The notes beneath the pieces were generated by a model. That model worked only from the letters and a program-made list of their open reading frames with translations. It was not told the DNA's origin and searched no databases. This document shows, piece by piece, positions 23,321 through 31,003 of a DNA stretch of 64,000 nucleotides. This DNA is from Lacibacter cauensis (GTDB lineage Bacteria; Bacteroidota; Bacteroidia; Chitinophagales; Chitinophagaceae), in contig NZ_VLLE01000002.1 in the NCBI RefSeq assembly GCF_007830055.1, forward strand, positions 383,953 to 447,952, given 5' to 3'. Every line of letters starts with the position of its first letter. Position 1 is the stretch's first letter. The translations under genes were made by a program, and so were the position numbers.

Positions 23321-24262
23321 ATGGAAGCAGCAGAAAAAGTACATTGTTTGATCATCGGTTCCGGTCCTGCCGGTTATACCGCCGCTATTTATGCATCAAG
23401 GGCTAACCTGAAACCTGTTTTGTACCAGGGAATTCAGCCCGGAGGCCAGTTAACGATTACTACAGAAGTAGAAAATTATCCTGGTTACCCGGATGGCGTG
23501 CAAGGTCCTGAAATGATGGTGGATTTTGAAAAACAGGCAGCCCGTATGGGAGCCGATATCCGTTACGGACTTGCAACAAAAGTTGATTTCAGCTCAACTC
23601 CTCATAAAGTATGGATCGATGATGAAAAACTCATTGAAGCAGACAGTGTCATCATCAGTACCGGTGCCAGTGCAAAATGGCTGGGCCTCGAAAGCGAACA
23701 GCGTTTGAATGGTTATGGTGTAAGTGCTTGTGCTGTGTGCGATGGATTCTTCTTCCGTGGTAAAGAAGTAGCGATTGTTGGTGCGGGCGATACTGCAGCA
23801 GAAGAAGCATTGTACCTGAGCAAGCTTTGTACAAAAGTGCACATGCTTATTCGTAAAGATGCCATGCGTGCAAGTAAAGTAATGCAGGATCGTGTGTTGA
23901 ATGCGCCGAACATCGAAATACACTGGAATACCGAAACACTTGAAATTCTTGGTGAAAATAAAGTGGACGGTATGAAAGTGAAGAATAACAAAACCGGCGA
24001 AGAATCGGTTATTCCGGTGCAAGGCTTTTTTGTGGCAATCGGTCATCAACCCAACTCCGATATCTTTAAAGGCTTTGTTGATATGGATGAAGCAGGTTAT
24101 ATTTTAACGGTTCCCGGTACATCTAAAACAAACGTAGAAGGTGTGTTTGCAGCGGGTGATGTGCAGGATAAACATTACCGCCAGGCAGTTACCGCAGCGG
24201 GAAGTGGTTGTATGGCAGCGCTGGATGCAGAACGTTACCTTTCTGCAAAAGGACTGGTATAA
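23321..24262 (+). CDS. trxB: Thioredoxin-disulfide reductase
   Basis: The 313-residue flavoprotein has the FAD-binding GxGxxG region (CLIIGSGPAGYTAAIYASRA, 7-26) and the redox-active CAVC pair (C137/C140). An NADPH-binding motif (VAIVGAGDTAAEEALYLS) and the C-terminal FAD motif (GVFAAGDVQDKHYRQAVTAAGSGCMAA) complete it. It reduces thioredoxin with NADPH in the cytoplasm. The ATG at 23321 is used rather than the TTG at 23309. The hairpin at 24284 ends the transcript. Confidence 0.96.
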   Translation: MEAAEKVHCLIIGSGPAGYTAAIYASRANLKPVLYQGIQPGGQLTITTEVENYPGYPDGVQGPEMMVDFEKQAARMGADIRYGLATKVDFSSTPHKVWIDDEKLIEADSVIISTGASAKWLGLESEQRLNGYGVSACAVCDGFFFRGKEVAIVGAGDTAAEEALYLSKLCTKVHMLIRKDAMRASKVMQDRVLNAPNIEIHWNTETLEILGENKVDGMKVKNNKTGEESVIPVQGFFVAIGHQPNSDIFKGFVDMDEAGYILTVPGTSKTNVEGVFAAGDVQDKHYRQAVTAAGSGCMAALDAERYLSAKGLV

Positions 24263-24283
24263 GTTTCAATAAAAATGTACAAG

Positions 24284-24310
24284 AGTCCTGCTGTTGTAGC
24301 AGGACTTTTT
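24284..24310 (+). terminator. Terminator after trxB
   Basis: A perfect stem, AGTCCTGCT / AGCAGGACT, is followed by TTTTT. It lies upstream of the folB ATG (24323) and argues against longer folB starts. Confidence 0.93.
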
Positions 24311-24322
24311 TATTTTCGGCAC

Positions 24323-24685
24323 ATGGTAGCTGTTCATTTAAAAGAGTTGACGTTTCATGCGCATCATGGTTTGTATGCAGGCGAGGATTTAACGGGTGGT
24401 CCGTTTGAAGTAAATCTCTCTGTTTGGTACGAACCAGAAGGACGTATTGAAACTCTCAGCCAAACAATTAACTATGTTGCATTGTTTGAAATCGTAAAGC
24501 AGCGGATGCAGCAGAAAACAGCTCTCATAGAAACAGTGGCAGAAGATGTGTGTGCAACAATTCAACAGGCGTTTCCGTTTGTAAATAAGATAGAATTGAG
24601 CATTGACAAATGCTCACCACCCATTGAAAACTTTTCGGGTAAAACCGGTATAACCATGTACAAAACATTTAACCGTAGCGTATGA
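24323..24685 (+). CDS. folB: Dihydroneopterin aldolase
   Basis: The 120-residue protein shows the FolB pattern: VHLKELTFHAHHGLYAGEDLTGGPFEVNLSV at the N-terminus (active-site HHG and the following acidic residue), NYVALFEIVKQRM, and ALIETVAEDVCATI with the pterin-binding Glu. A C-terminal strand with CSPPIENFSGKTGI follows. It converts 7,8-dihydroneopterin to 6-hydroxymethyl-dihydropterin plus glycolaldehyde in folate synthesis. The longer frame from 24275 would run through the trxB terminator, so ATG 24323 is chosen. Its stop overlaps the next start as ATGA, indicating translational coupling to the TPR gene. Confidence 0.93.
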   Translation: MVAVHLKELTFHAHHGLYAGEDLTGGPFEVNLSVWYEPEGRIETLSQTINYVALFEIVKQRMQQKTALIETVAEDVCATIQQAFPFVNKIELSIDKCSPPIENFSGKTGITMYKTFNRSV

Positions 24686-25440
24686 TGAGGTTTTTTCTAG
24701 TATTATTTTTTATTGCAGGCTTAACTTTTGCGACGACAGCGCAAACGGCAGATGATTTGGTGAAACAAGGCGATTTGCTGGAGAAGCAATTGAAGGAAGA
24801 TGAAGCTTATCAAAAGTTTAAAGAAGCCATTAAGTTAAATCCTGTACATGTACATGCATTGGTGCGTTGCAGCGAACTGGCAAGCCGTATCGGCAGAAGA
24901 CAGGCTACCAAAGAAAAGCAAATGGATTTTTACCAGGCTGCTAAAATTTATGCAGAGCGTGCATTGAAAATAAATCCTAGAGACAGTGAAGCAAATGTGG
25001 TGATGTCGTTGGCATATGCACGGATGAGCCTGTTAAAAAGCGGAAAGGAAAAAGTGGAGTATGTACGGGAAATAAAAAATTATGCAGACAGAGCATTGGT
25101 GAGTAACCCCAATAATTTTAAAGCGCTGTTTGTGATTGCACGCTGGCATTTTGAAGTGAGTAATTTAAATGCAATGGAAAAAGCTGCTGTAAAAGTTTTT
25201 TTCGGCGGACTTCAAAAAAACTCACTCGATTCTGCCATCCATTATTACGAAAAAGTAAAAGCCATTAGCCCGAATTTTGTACTGAATTATCTTGAGCTTG
25301 CGAAAGCTTACAACAGAGCCGGAAAAAAAGAAAAAGCAGTTGAGGCACTTAACCATTTGCTAAAAATGCCCAACACAGCAGCCGATGATCCGACGGTTAA
25401 AGCAGAAGCCCGTGAATTATTGAAAAGCTGGAAACAATAG
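24682..25440 (+). CDS. Secreted TPR protein of unknown role
   Basis: This 252-residue protein has a signal peptide (MMRFFLVLFFIAGLTFATTAQ) and TPR-like helical pairs across its length: AYQKFKEAIKLNPVHVHALV, YAERALKINPRDSEANVVMSLAYA, YADRALVSNPNNFKALFVIARWH, AIHYYEKVKAISPNFVLNYLELAKAY and KAVEALNHLLKMP. The layout is like the RMD-type TPR family. It is probably a periplasmic scaffold. It starts within the folB stop codon (ATGA), so it is made with FolB even though no shared pathway is apparent. Confidence 0.82.
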   Translation: MMRFFLVLFFIAGLTFATTAQTADDLVKQGDLLEKQLKEDEAYQKFKEAIKLNPVHVHALVRCSELASRIGRRQATKEKQMDFYQAAKIYAERALKINPRDSEANVVMSLAYARMSLLKSGKEKVEYVREIKNYADRALVSNPNNFKALFVIARWHFEVSNLNAMEKAAVKVFFGGLQKNSLDSAIHYYEKVKAISPNFVLNYLELAKAYNRAGKKEKAVEALNHLLKMPNTAADDPTVKAEARELLKSWKQ

Positions 25441-25458
25441 CCTTTACATTTTTATAAA

Positions 25459-25466
25459 TAGCTTTG
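25459..25466 (+). promoter_or_regulatory. -7 element (TAGCTTTG) just before the radical SAM gene
   Basis: TAGCTTTG fits TAnnTTTG and ends 17 bases before the TTG start at 25484, implying a leader of only about 10 bases. The -33 element is not evident. Confidence 0.45.
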
Positions 25467-25483
25467 CAGCTTAAATATATTCT

Positions 25484-27679
25484 TTGAGCGCCAGTGTTTT
25501 TTTATTTACGCCGCCTTTTACCCAGCTGAATACGCCGTACCCTGCAACGGCTTATTTAAAAGGTTTTCTCAATACAAAAGGCATTTCCTCTTTCCAAAGC
25601 GACCTTGGTATAGAAATAACCCTGCAGTTGTTTTCGAAAGCCGGACTGCAACGCATGTTTGCGTCCATCGATGCCGGAAAAGAATGTTCCGACAATGCAA
25701 AACGTATACTGCTGTTGCAGGATGACTACATCTCAACCATTGATGAGGTGATCTCTTTTCTGCAGGGAAAAAATCCAACACTGGCTCATCATATTGCTTC
25801 CCGCAATTTTTTGCCCGAAGCCGGACGGTTTGCAGAAATCACCGATTTTCATTGGGCTTTTGGTGTAATGGGGCTGCAGGATAAAGCCAAACACATCGCC
25901 ACACTTTATCTCGAAGATCTTGCTGATCTCATCAAAGAATGTGTAGATGATCATTTCGGTTTCAGCCGTTATGCGGAGCGCTTAGGTCGCAGCGCTAACA
26001 GCTTCGACGAGCTGTACAACGAATTACAAAAGCCGCTTACCTTAGTCGATACCTTATTGCTCGATCAGTTGCAGCAGCATATTGAAAATGTGCAACCCAA
26101 ACTTGTTGCCATTTCGGTTCCTTTCCCAGGTAATTTGTTTGCAGCTTTCCGTTCTGCACAATGGATCAAAGCCAATCATCCGAACATACAGGTAACCATG
26201 GGCGGAGGGTTCCCCAATACCGAATTACGTTCGCTCAAAGATGCACGTGTGTTTGCGTTCTTCGATTTTATTACACTCGATGATGGCGAAGCACCAATTG
26301 AACAGTTGTGGAAATACATCAACAACGAAATTGATGCAGCGCAATTGAAGCGAACCTTTCTGTTGCAGGATGGAACAGTTACGTACATCAACAACAGCTC
26401 CTGTAAAGATTATAAGCAAACCGAAGTGGGTACTCCCGATTACAGCGATCTGTTACTGCACGATTATATTTCGGTGATTGAAGTGGTGAACCCCATGCAC
26501 AGTTTGTGGAGCGATGGCCGCTGGAACAAACTTACGATGGCGCATGGTTGCTATTGGGGCAAGTGTACTTTCTGCGATATTTCATTAGATTATATTAAAC
26601 TCTACGAACCTATTGCTGCAAAACTCTTGTGCGACAGAATGGAAACCATCATTGCACAAACAGGCAACAATGGTTTTCATTTTGTGGATGAAGCGGCACC
26701 GCCTGCATTGATGCGTGCACTGGCATTGGAAATCATCAAACGCAAACTGGTAGTTAGCTGGTGGACCAATGTGCGTTTCGAAAAAAGTTTCACCCGTGAT
26801 CTTTGTCTGCTGTTGCGTGCAAGCGGCTGTATTGCTGTAAGCGGCGGATTGGAAGTAGCAAGTGATCGTTTACTCTCTCTCATCAACAAAGGTGTAACAG
26901 TAGAACAGGTGGCAAGAGTAAACAAACATTTTACTGAAGCCGGTATTATGGTGCATGCGTACCTGATGTATGGCTTTCCTACACAAACGGCGCAGGAAAC
27001 AATTGATTCGCTGGAGATGGTGCGACAGTTATTTAAAACCGGTGTATTGCAATCGGCGTTCTGGCATCAGTTTGCAATGACGGCCCATAGTCCGGTTGGT
27101 ATGAATCCCGAACACTTCAACGTAAAGCGTGCAAAAGAAGTGGCTATAACATTTGCAGATAATGATGTGGAGCATGTTGATGAAACAGGTGCGGATCATG
27201 AAAGCTTTTCGTTTGGCTTAAAGAAATCGCTGTTCAACTATATGCAGGGCGTTTGCCTCGATGATCCTTTGCACAAATGGTTTGAGGTAAAAGTGCCGAA
27301 GACAACTGTAGCGCCCGATTATATTCTCAACATTCTCAACAACGATGAGCCGCCTGTATTTAAACCTGCTGCAAAACTTGTTTTCCTTGGGAAAGTGCTC
27401 AAAAGTGAAATCATTACCAAGTCGAAAAAAGGAAACAGTTGGGAAGTAATGCAGATAATTTTTGCAACAAAAAAGGAAACCATCAGCATCAGTGTCGATC
27501 CGCAGAAAGGAGCGTGGCTGTTGCAGTTGTTGCCGCAGCTGAGTGTATACAACGACAGGATGCTGACCATGCAGGAAGTAAAAGACAGTTACGAACAGCA
27601 GGGCCTTGATGATTTTGAATTGTTCTGGGATAATAAACCCATCAGTAATTTATACAAGGCCGGACTACTGAAACTGTAA
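25484..27679 (+). CDS. B12-binding-type radical SAM protein with TTG start
   Basis: The 731-residue protein begins SVFLFTPPFTQLNTPYPATAYLKGFL. A cobalamin-binding-like Rossmann region follows (about 205-290: PKLVAISVPFPGNLFAAFRSAQWIKANHPNIQVTMGGGFPNTEL). The radical SAM core has its cluster motif as CYWGKCTFCD, i.e. CX4CX2C rather than the textbook CX3CX2C, and FHFVDEAAPP / SGGLEVASDRLL / VHAYLMYGFPTQT as later core motifs. Related proteins modify lipids, peptides or small molecules by radical chemistry, but the substrate here is unknown. An in-frame stop at 25472 forces the start to TTG 25484. It is monocistronic. Confidence 0.85.
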   Translation: MSASVFLFTPPFTQLNTPYPATAYLKGFLNTKGISSFQSDLGIEITLQLFSKAGLQRMFASIDAGKECSDNAKRILLLQDDYISTIDEVISFLQGKNPTLAHHIASRNFLPEAGRFAEITDFHWAFGVMGLQDKAKHIATLYLEDLADLIKECVDDHFGFSRYAERLGRSANSFDELYNELQKPLTLVDTLLLDQLQQHIENVQPKLVAISVPFPGNLFAAFRSAQWIKANHPNIQVTMGGGFPNTELRSLKDARVFAFFDFITLDDGEAPIEQLWKYINNEIDAAQLKRTFLLQDGTVTYINNSSCKDYKQTEVGTPDYSDLLLHDYISVIEVVNPMHSLWSDGRWNKLTMAHGCYWGKCTFCDISLDYIKLYEPIAAKLLCDRMETIIAQTGNNGFHFVDEAAPPALMRALALEIIKRKLVVSWWTNVRFEKSFTRDLCLLLRASGCIAVSGGLEVASDRLLSLINKGVTVEQVARVNKHFTEAGIMVHAYLMYGFPTQTAQETIDSLEMVRQLFKTGVLQSAFWHQFAMTAHSPVGMNPEHFNVKRAKEVAITFADNDVEHVDETGADHESFSFGLKKSLFNYMQGVCLDDPLHKWFEVKVPKTTVAPDYILNILNNDEPPVFKPAAKLVFLGKVLKSEIITKSKKGNSWEVMQIIFATKKETISISVDPQKGAWLLQLLPQLSVYNDRMLTMQEVKDSYEQQGLDDFELFWDNKPISNLYKAGLLKL

Positions 27680-27734
27680 TCTACAGCTAAGTCTTGACCA
27701 GCATTTTTTCATTTACAATTATTATCTTGAAAGC

Positions 27735-28700
27735 ATGCGCATTTTTTTTGCATTCGTATTATTGATTTGTTTAAATACAAATCTGTCAGCTCAGGAAAAA
27801 TCATTTGAAGGAGTAATTGATTTTCAATTAGAGGTAAAATCGAAAAACAGTTCCATCAGTGATGAAAGTGTTCGCCGTTTGCTGGCAGCGGGTACTACCA
27901 TGAAGGTACACATCAAACAAGGTAATACCAGAAGAGAAAGTTCGAAACTGCTTGAAATTAACCGGACTGATTCCAGCAAAACATTTTTTAGTTTCAAGGG
28001 TATTGATACAATTTTTTACAATTTACCTTCTTTAAAGAATGAAACCCCCGAGATTGTACAATCGGATAAAATTGTAAATATTGCCGGCTATAACTGCAAA
28101 TCGTTTACTGTGCGAACTAAAAGTATGATCGTTACCTACTATTACGATCCCTTACTATTTCAGGATCCGAAATACAGCAGACCTGATGATGATATTTCGT
28201 TTACGCAATTTTTACAACAAACCAAATCGGTTTATTTGAAATGTATTATTGAAAGTGAGCAATTCATTTATACCGAAACCGCATTCCGGGTAGTTAAAAC
28301 AACAGTGTCAGATGCTGTATTTCAGCTACTGCCATTGCCTGTTGCTGAGTTTCAGTTTTCATCTCATTATAAAATTCCATTTTTTAAATCGGAAGGTGAA
28401 GCAGAGTGGAGCAGATATGTTCAAAAAAATATAAATGCTGATTTAGTGAGCAAGTATGTTAAAATACCAAAAGGCGAAAAAATAGCCCAGCAATCAGCAC
28501 AAGTCTTGTTTGTTGTAACAGCAAATGGTATTGTAGGTGAAGCCGAGGTAATCAATAAAAAGGAAATACATCCGGCACTTGCGAAAGAAGCATTACGGAT
28601 TATAAAAGAATCTTATGGCTGGAAGCCGGCAACAATAAGAGGTGAAAAAATAGATCATTTAATGACTCAGACTATTACGTTTCGTAATACAGCAGAATGA
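27735..28700 (+). CDS. Secreted protein with C-terminal TonB-like domain
   Basis: The 321-residue protein has a signal peptide (MRIFFAFVLLICLNTNLSAQ). The middle region is of the kind found in GLPGLI/DUF4412-like secreted proteins (FEGVIDFQLEVKSKNSSIS, MKVHIKQGNTRRES, VNIAGYNCKSFTV). The C-terminal 80 residues resemble the TonB C-terminal domain (AQVLFVVTANGIVGEAEVINKKEIHPALAKEALRIIKESYGWKPATIRGEKID). Energy transducers normally keep an N-terminal membrane helix; here cleavage at LSAQ would free the protein into the periplasm, so it may not transduce energy. It is single-gene. No specific function can be given. Confidence 0.65.
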   Translation: MRIFFAFVLLICLNTNLSAQEKSFEGVIDFQLEVKSKNSSISDESVRRLLAAGTTMKVHIKQGNTRRESSKLLEINRTDSSKTFFSFKGIDTIFYNLPSLKNETPEIVQSDKIVNIAGYNCKSFTVRTKSMIVTYYYDPLLFQDPKYSRPDDDISFTQFLQQTKSVYLKCIIESEQFIYTETAFRVVKTTVSDAVFQLLPLPVAEFQFSSHYKIPFFKSEGEAEWSRYVQKNINADLVSKYVKIPKGEKIAQQSAQVLFVVTANGIVGEAEVINKKEIHPALAKEALRIIKESYGWKPATIRGEKIDHLMTQTITFRNTAE

Positions 28701-28759
28701 TCAATGCTGCCCTCGGAGTAATCTTTAAACCTCTACGTTGATACGTTATCTTTACCGCA

Positions 28760-29410
28760 ATGGATGTGCAATTAGTACCAACGCTTTTCGATTACCGGCT
28801 TACGGATGATGTTGTTGCAGACAACGTGCTAACGAAACAAGCGGCAGAGGAGCTGTTTACTTTTTTCGCCGGTTGTGCGTTGTTTAAATGGCACGATGTA
28901 CACAATAACTGCGAAGCAAGAGCTGATGCTGTTTGCCGTTTGCTCGAAGCCTGGCAGGTTCCGCATTACAAAGCATGGGTGTTCGGTGGATATTTTTTGC
29001 GCAAACATATTGGCGGCTTGAAACAGTTATGGAACTATCATGTAGCTGCCGTGTTGCCGGTAAAGGAAGGAGCGGAGACGGTTTTTTATGTCATCGATCC
29101 ATCTGTTGGCACTGCCCTGCAAACAATGTATAACTGGGCTGCCGAAGTAACGGCTTATCCGCATAGTTATCATTTCATTAAATCGGCCGACTATTTTATT
29201 TTCCGTTCAGGAAAAATTAAAAAAGATAACTGGCATTTGCGTGATAAGCAAAACAGCAAATGGATGCTGCAGGGGCTGGCAGGTATTAACGGGGTTTCTG
29301 CAAAAGGAAGAGCACAATTGTGTTTTAATAAACAACGCATCCGCAATACGGCCAAACGTTTTGCAATGTTGCAGCACAACAAACCGCTGTTAACAGCAAT
29401 AAATGTTTAG
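28760..29410 (+). CDS. Protein-glutaminase-like deamidase (papain-like fold), apparently cytoplasmic
   Basis: The 216-residue protein lacks a signal peptide. Three spaced blocks match the catalytic triad context of Chryseobacterium protein-glutaminase: NNCEARADAVCRLL (C51), WNYHVAAVLPV (H94) and YVIDPSVGTA (D113). Known family members deamidate glutamine side chains in proteins and are secreted as pro-enzymes. This one has no pro-region or leader, so it may act inside the cell or on a small partner (inference). The C-terminal 80 residues (DNWHLRDKQNSKWMLQGLAGINGVSAKGRAQLCFNKQRI...) are basic and not recognised. It overlaps the convergent VanZ-like gene by 4 bases. A near-consensus -7 element (TATCTTTA) lies at 28747. 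Confidence 0.7.
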   Translation: MDVQLVPTLFDYRLTDDVVADNVLTKQAAEELFTFFAGCALFKWHDVHNNCEARADAVCRLLEAWQVPHYKAWVFGGYFLRKHIGGLKQLWNYHVAAVLPVKEGAETVFYVIDPSVGTALQTMYNWAAEVTAYPHSYHFIKSADYFIFRSGKIKKDNWHLRDKQNSKWMLQGLAGINGVSAKGRAQLCFNKQRIRNTAKRFAMLQHNKPLLTAINV

Positions 29411-29823
29411 CTCACTTCTACTTCCGTTGCAGCTGATGTTTTCCTAAACAGCAAACTGAGTGCAACCACCACAATCCAAACAGCAGAAAAATAAAGTAGT
29501 CCCTGTAAATTCGAGGCAACATCTTCCGGATCGAAACGGCCATGAATTCGTTTGTGAAAGAATTTGTTGGAGTATTCCTGCGCCAGTTCTATGCCATAAC
29601 CAAACAGGTACAGGAAACCAAAGATGCACGCATGAATGATGAGATTGCGTTTGGCGAAGAGGATGTTTAGAAACGCAGCTGCCAGGAAGTAAAACGCCGC
29701 ATGCATTTCTTTATCCATTCCCCTGAACACGGCAGGAAGCTTCAGCATAAAGCCAACAATGGCAATACCGAAACAGAAAACAGCAATGAATAATTTCGAC
29801 CAGATGCTAAGGTTTAATTTCAT
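29407..29823 (-). CDS. VanZ-like small membrane protein
   Basis: The 138-residue protein has four predicted membrane helices and the VanZ-like pattern: MDKEMHAAFYFLAAAFLNILFA, then GFLYLFGYGIELAQEYSN and the conserved tail RFDPEDVASNLQGLLYF. VanZ-like proteins are widespread; only VanZ itself is tied to teicoplanin resistance, so no such role is claimed. It ends tail to tail with the protein-glutaminase-like gene (4-base overlap) and lies in a run of minus-strand membrane genes. Confidence 0.75.
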   Translation of the reverse strand: MKLNLSIWSKLFIAVFCFGIAIVGFMLKLPAVFRGMDKEMHAAFYFLAAAFLNILFAKRNLIIHACIFGFLYLFGYGIELAQEYSNKFFHKRIHGRFDPEDVASNLQGLLYFSAVWIVVVALSLLFRKTSAATEVEVS

Positions 29824-29854
29824 TTTTTGTTGGACGATTGTGCTGTAAGATAAT

Positions 29855-30253
29855 TTATTTCTTCTTGTGGCTGACTGCAGCAGCTTTCAGTTCAAAAAAA
29901 GCAAGCGACAGAATAATGAGCAACTCACCACCAAAATAGAGCAAATCGTACACAGTCATTTGCTGATAAAAAGCAATCAGCAATACAATGGTTAGCACAC
30001 AATAGAACAGATTGGCAATGGCAACCAGCTTTAATCGTACAGACGGGTCATACGTTTGCATAATCGAATGGGCGAGGGAGTAAACAGCAAGCAGCACAGC
30101 AATACCCGACAAAACATACAATACATTTTTGGGCAAGCCGAAAAAGGATTCTAACCTGGTTAGCACCAACCCCAGCAGAATAGCCGATACCAGTGCGCCC
30201 ATACCATCGATAAGGAAAATTGTTTTGGGTTGTAGTTTACGGTGTAGTTGCAT
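29855..30253 (-). CDS. Four-helix membrane protein, unrecognised
   Basis: The 132-residue protein starts at the ATG at 30253 (MQLHRKLQPKTIFLIDG); upstream in-frame codons look untranslated. Four hydrophobic segments are visible: LIDGMGALVSAILLGLVL, VLYVLSGIAVLLAVYSLA, LVAIANLFYCVLTIVLLIAFY and YFGGELLIILSLAFFELKAAA. The C-terminus is basic (SHKKK). It lies 31 bases upstream of the VanZ-like gene on the same strand, so the two are probably cotranscribed. I do not recognise the family. Confidence 0.62.
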   Translation of the reverse strand: MQLHRKLQPKTIFLIDGMGALVSAILLGLVLTRLESFFGLPKNVLYVLSGIAVLLAVYSLAHSIMQTYDPSVRLKLVAIANLFYCVLTIVLLIAFYQQMTVYDLLYFGGELLIILSLAFFELKAAAVSHKKK

Positions 30254-30335
30254 GGGTTTGTTTTTTGAATGGTGAGTTACTGTTGAATGAATAGCTATCG
30301 AATGGTTGGCTATCAACAATGGCGTAGTTATTTAT

Positions 30336-30719
30336 TCAGAAAAATAATGGGAATAGAACAGAAAGTAGCAGTGGTAATAGATGAACTAAAACATCCATTA
30401 CGTTTTGCCTTCTTTTTTCTTCATAGTCGTACCAAGAAGATCTGTTATAGGTTGGTTCTCGTTTGTAGATTATTTTGTAAATGTATCTTAGTATTGCGTA
30501 GGTTGAAGCATAGATAAACGAAGTCGCCAATACAAAGGGGGGATAGGGATTTGCATCTTTCGTTTTTATAAACGATCCGAATAAAGCATAGCATATCGAT
30601 AAGGCTAGAATAACGACGATTAATCTGTCATTTCTTAGCTTTTTCGAAAAAGCCATAGTTGCTAATACTATCATGGGAATATATCCCATCCATAAGATCG
30701 TTTCAGATGATGCAATCAT
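30336..30719 (-). CDS. Small membrane protein, unrecognised, AT-rich
   Basis: The 127-residue protein has at least three hydrophobic helices (ILWMGYIPMIVLATMAF, LIVVILALSICYALFGSF, FVLATSFIYASTYAILRYIYKIIY). A basic linker (KREPTYNRSSWYDYEEKRRQN) and a hydrophobic C-terminus (VLVHLLPLLLSVLFPLFF) follow. Base composition is visibly more AT-rich than the flanking housekeeping genes, as in the GMGYQ genes next to it. No relative is recognised. Confidence 0.55.
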   Translation of the reverse strand: MIASSETILWMGYIPMIVLATMAFSKKLRNDRLIVVILALSICYALFGSFIKTKDANPYPPFVLATSFIYASTYAILRYIYKIIYKREPTYNRSSWYDYEEKRRQNVMDVLVHLLPLLLSVLFPLFF

Positions 30720-30784
30720 TATATTTTTTCTCTTTCTTAATGGTTGGTGTCTCCACCAGCTAATAAAAAAATGTTGCCATCAGT

Positions 30785-31003
30785 TTATTTGGAGTGAAGC
30801 TTAATTGTATCAATCTCTTTCGCTTTAATTTCCTCACTTTTTTCCAATTCTAATATACTTGAGTTTAAAACAATCTTTTTTGTTAGAGACTTTCCGTTTT
30901 TTAAAACAATGTCAACAATTTGGTAGCCCATACCTTGCTCTGGCAAGTTTTCAAGTAAGTTCGAAAACTTTTTCGGTAAATTAATTCTTACTTTATTTTT
31001 CAT
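30785..31003 (-). CDS. Small solo GMGYQ-domain protein, paralogous to the N-terminus of the upstream gene
   Basis: The 72-residue protein (MKNKVRINLPKKFSNLLE...) contains NLPEQGMGYQIVDIVLKNGK followed by LTKKIVLNSSILELEKSEEI. Over its whole length it aligns with the first 70 residues of the neighbouring 240-residue protein, which has NLPETGMGYQVIDAALYGRS, a KK-R-V-N segment and then LILDFDDS. ATG 31003 is chosen because it lies 11 bases inside the end of the upstream gene, typical of coupled genes; a longer frame reaches 31096. It may be a stand-alone copy that binds the same partner, or an antidote to the larger protein (inference). No named family is recognised. Confidence 0.6.
   Translation of the reverse strand: MKNKVRINLPKKFSNLLENLPEQGMGYQIVDIVLKNGKSLTKKIVLNSSILELEKSEEIKAKEIDTIKLHSK

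Noticed and set aside
29407-29823. VanZ-like gene as a glycopeptide-resistance determinant
   Set aside because: Only distant VanZ-like similarity and no other resistance genes nearby; the family is widespread with other roles.
30287-30517. Plus-strand frame of 76 codons
   Set aside because: It lies opposite the minus-strand membrane gene, has no recognisable domain and looks like a shadow frame.
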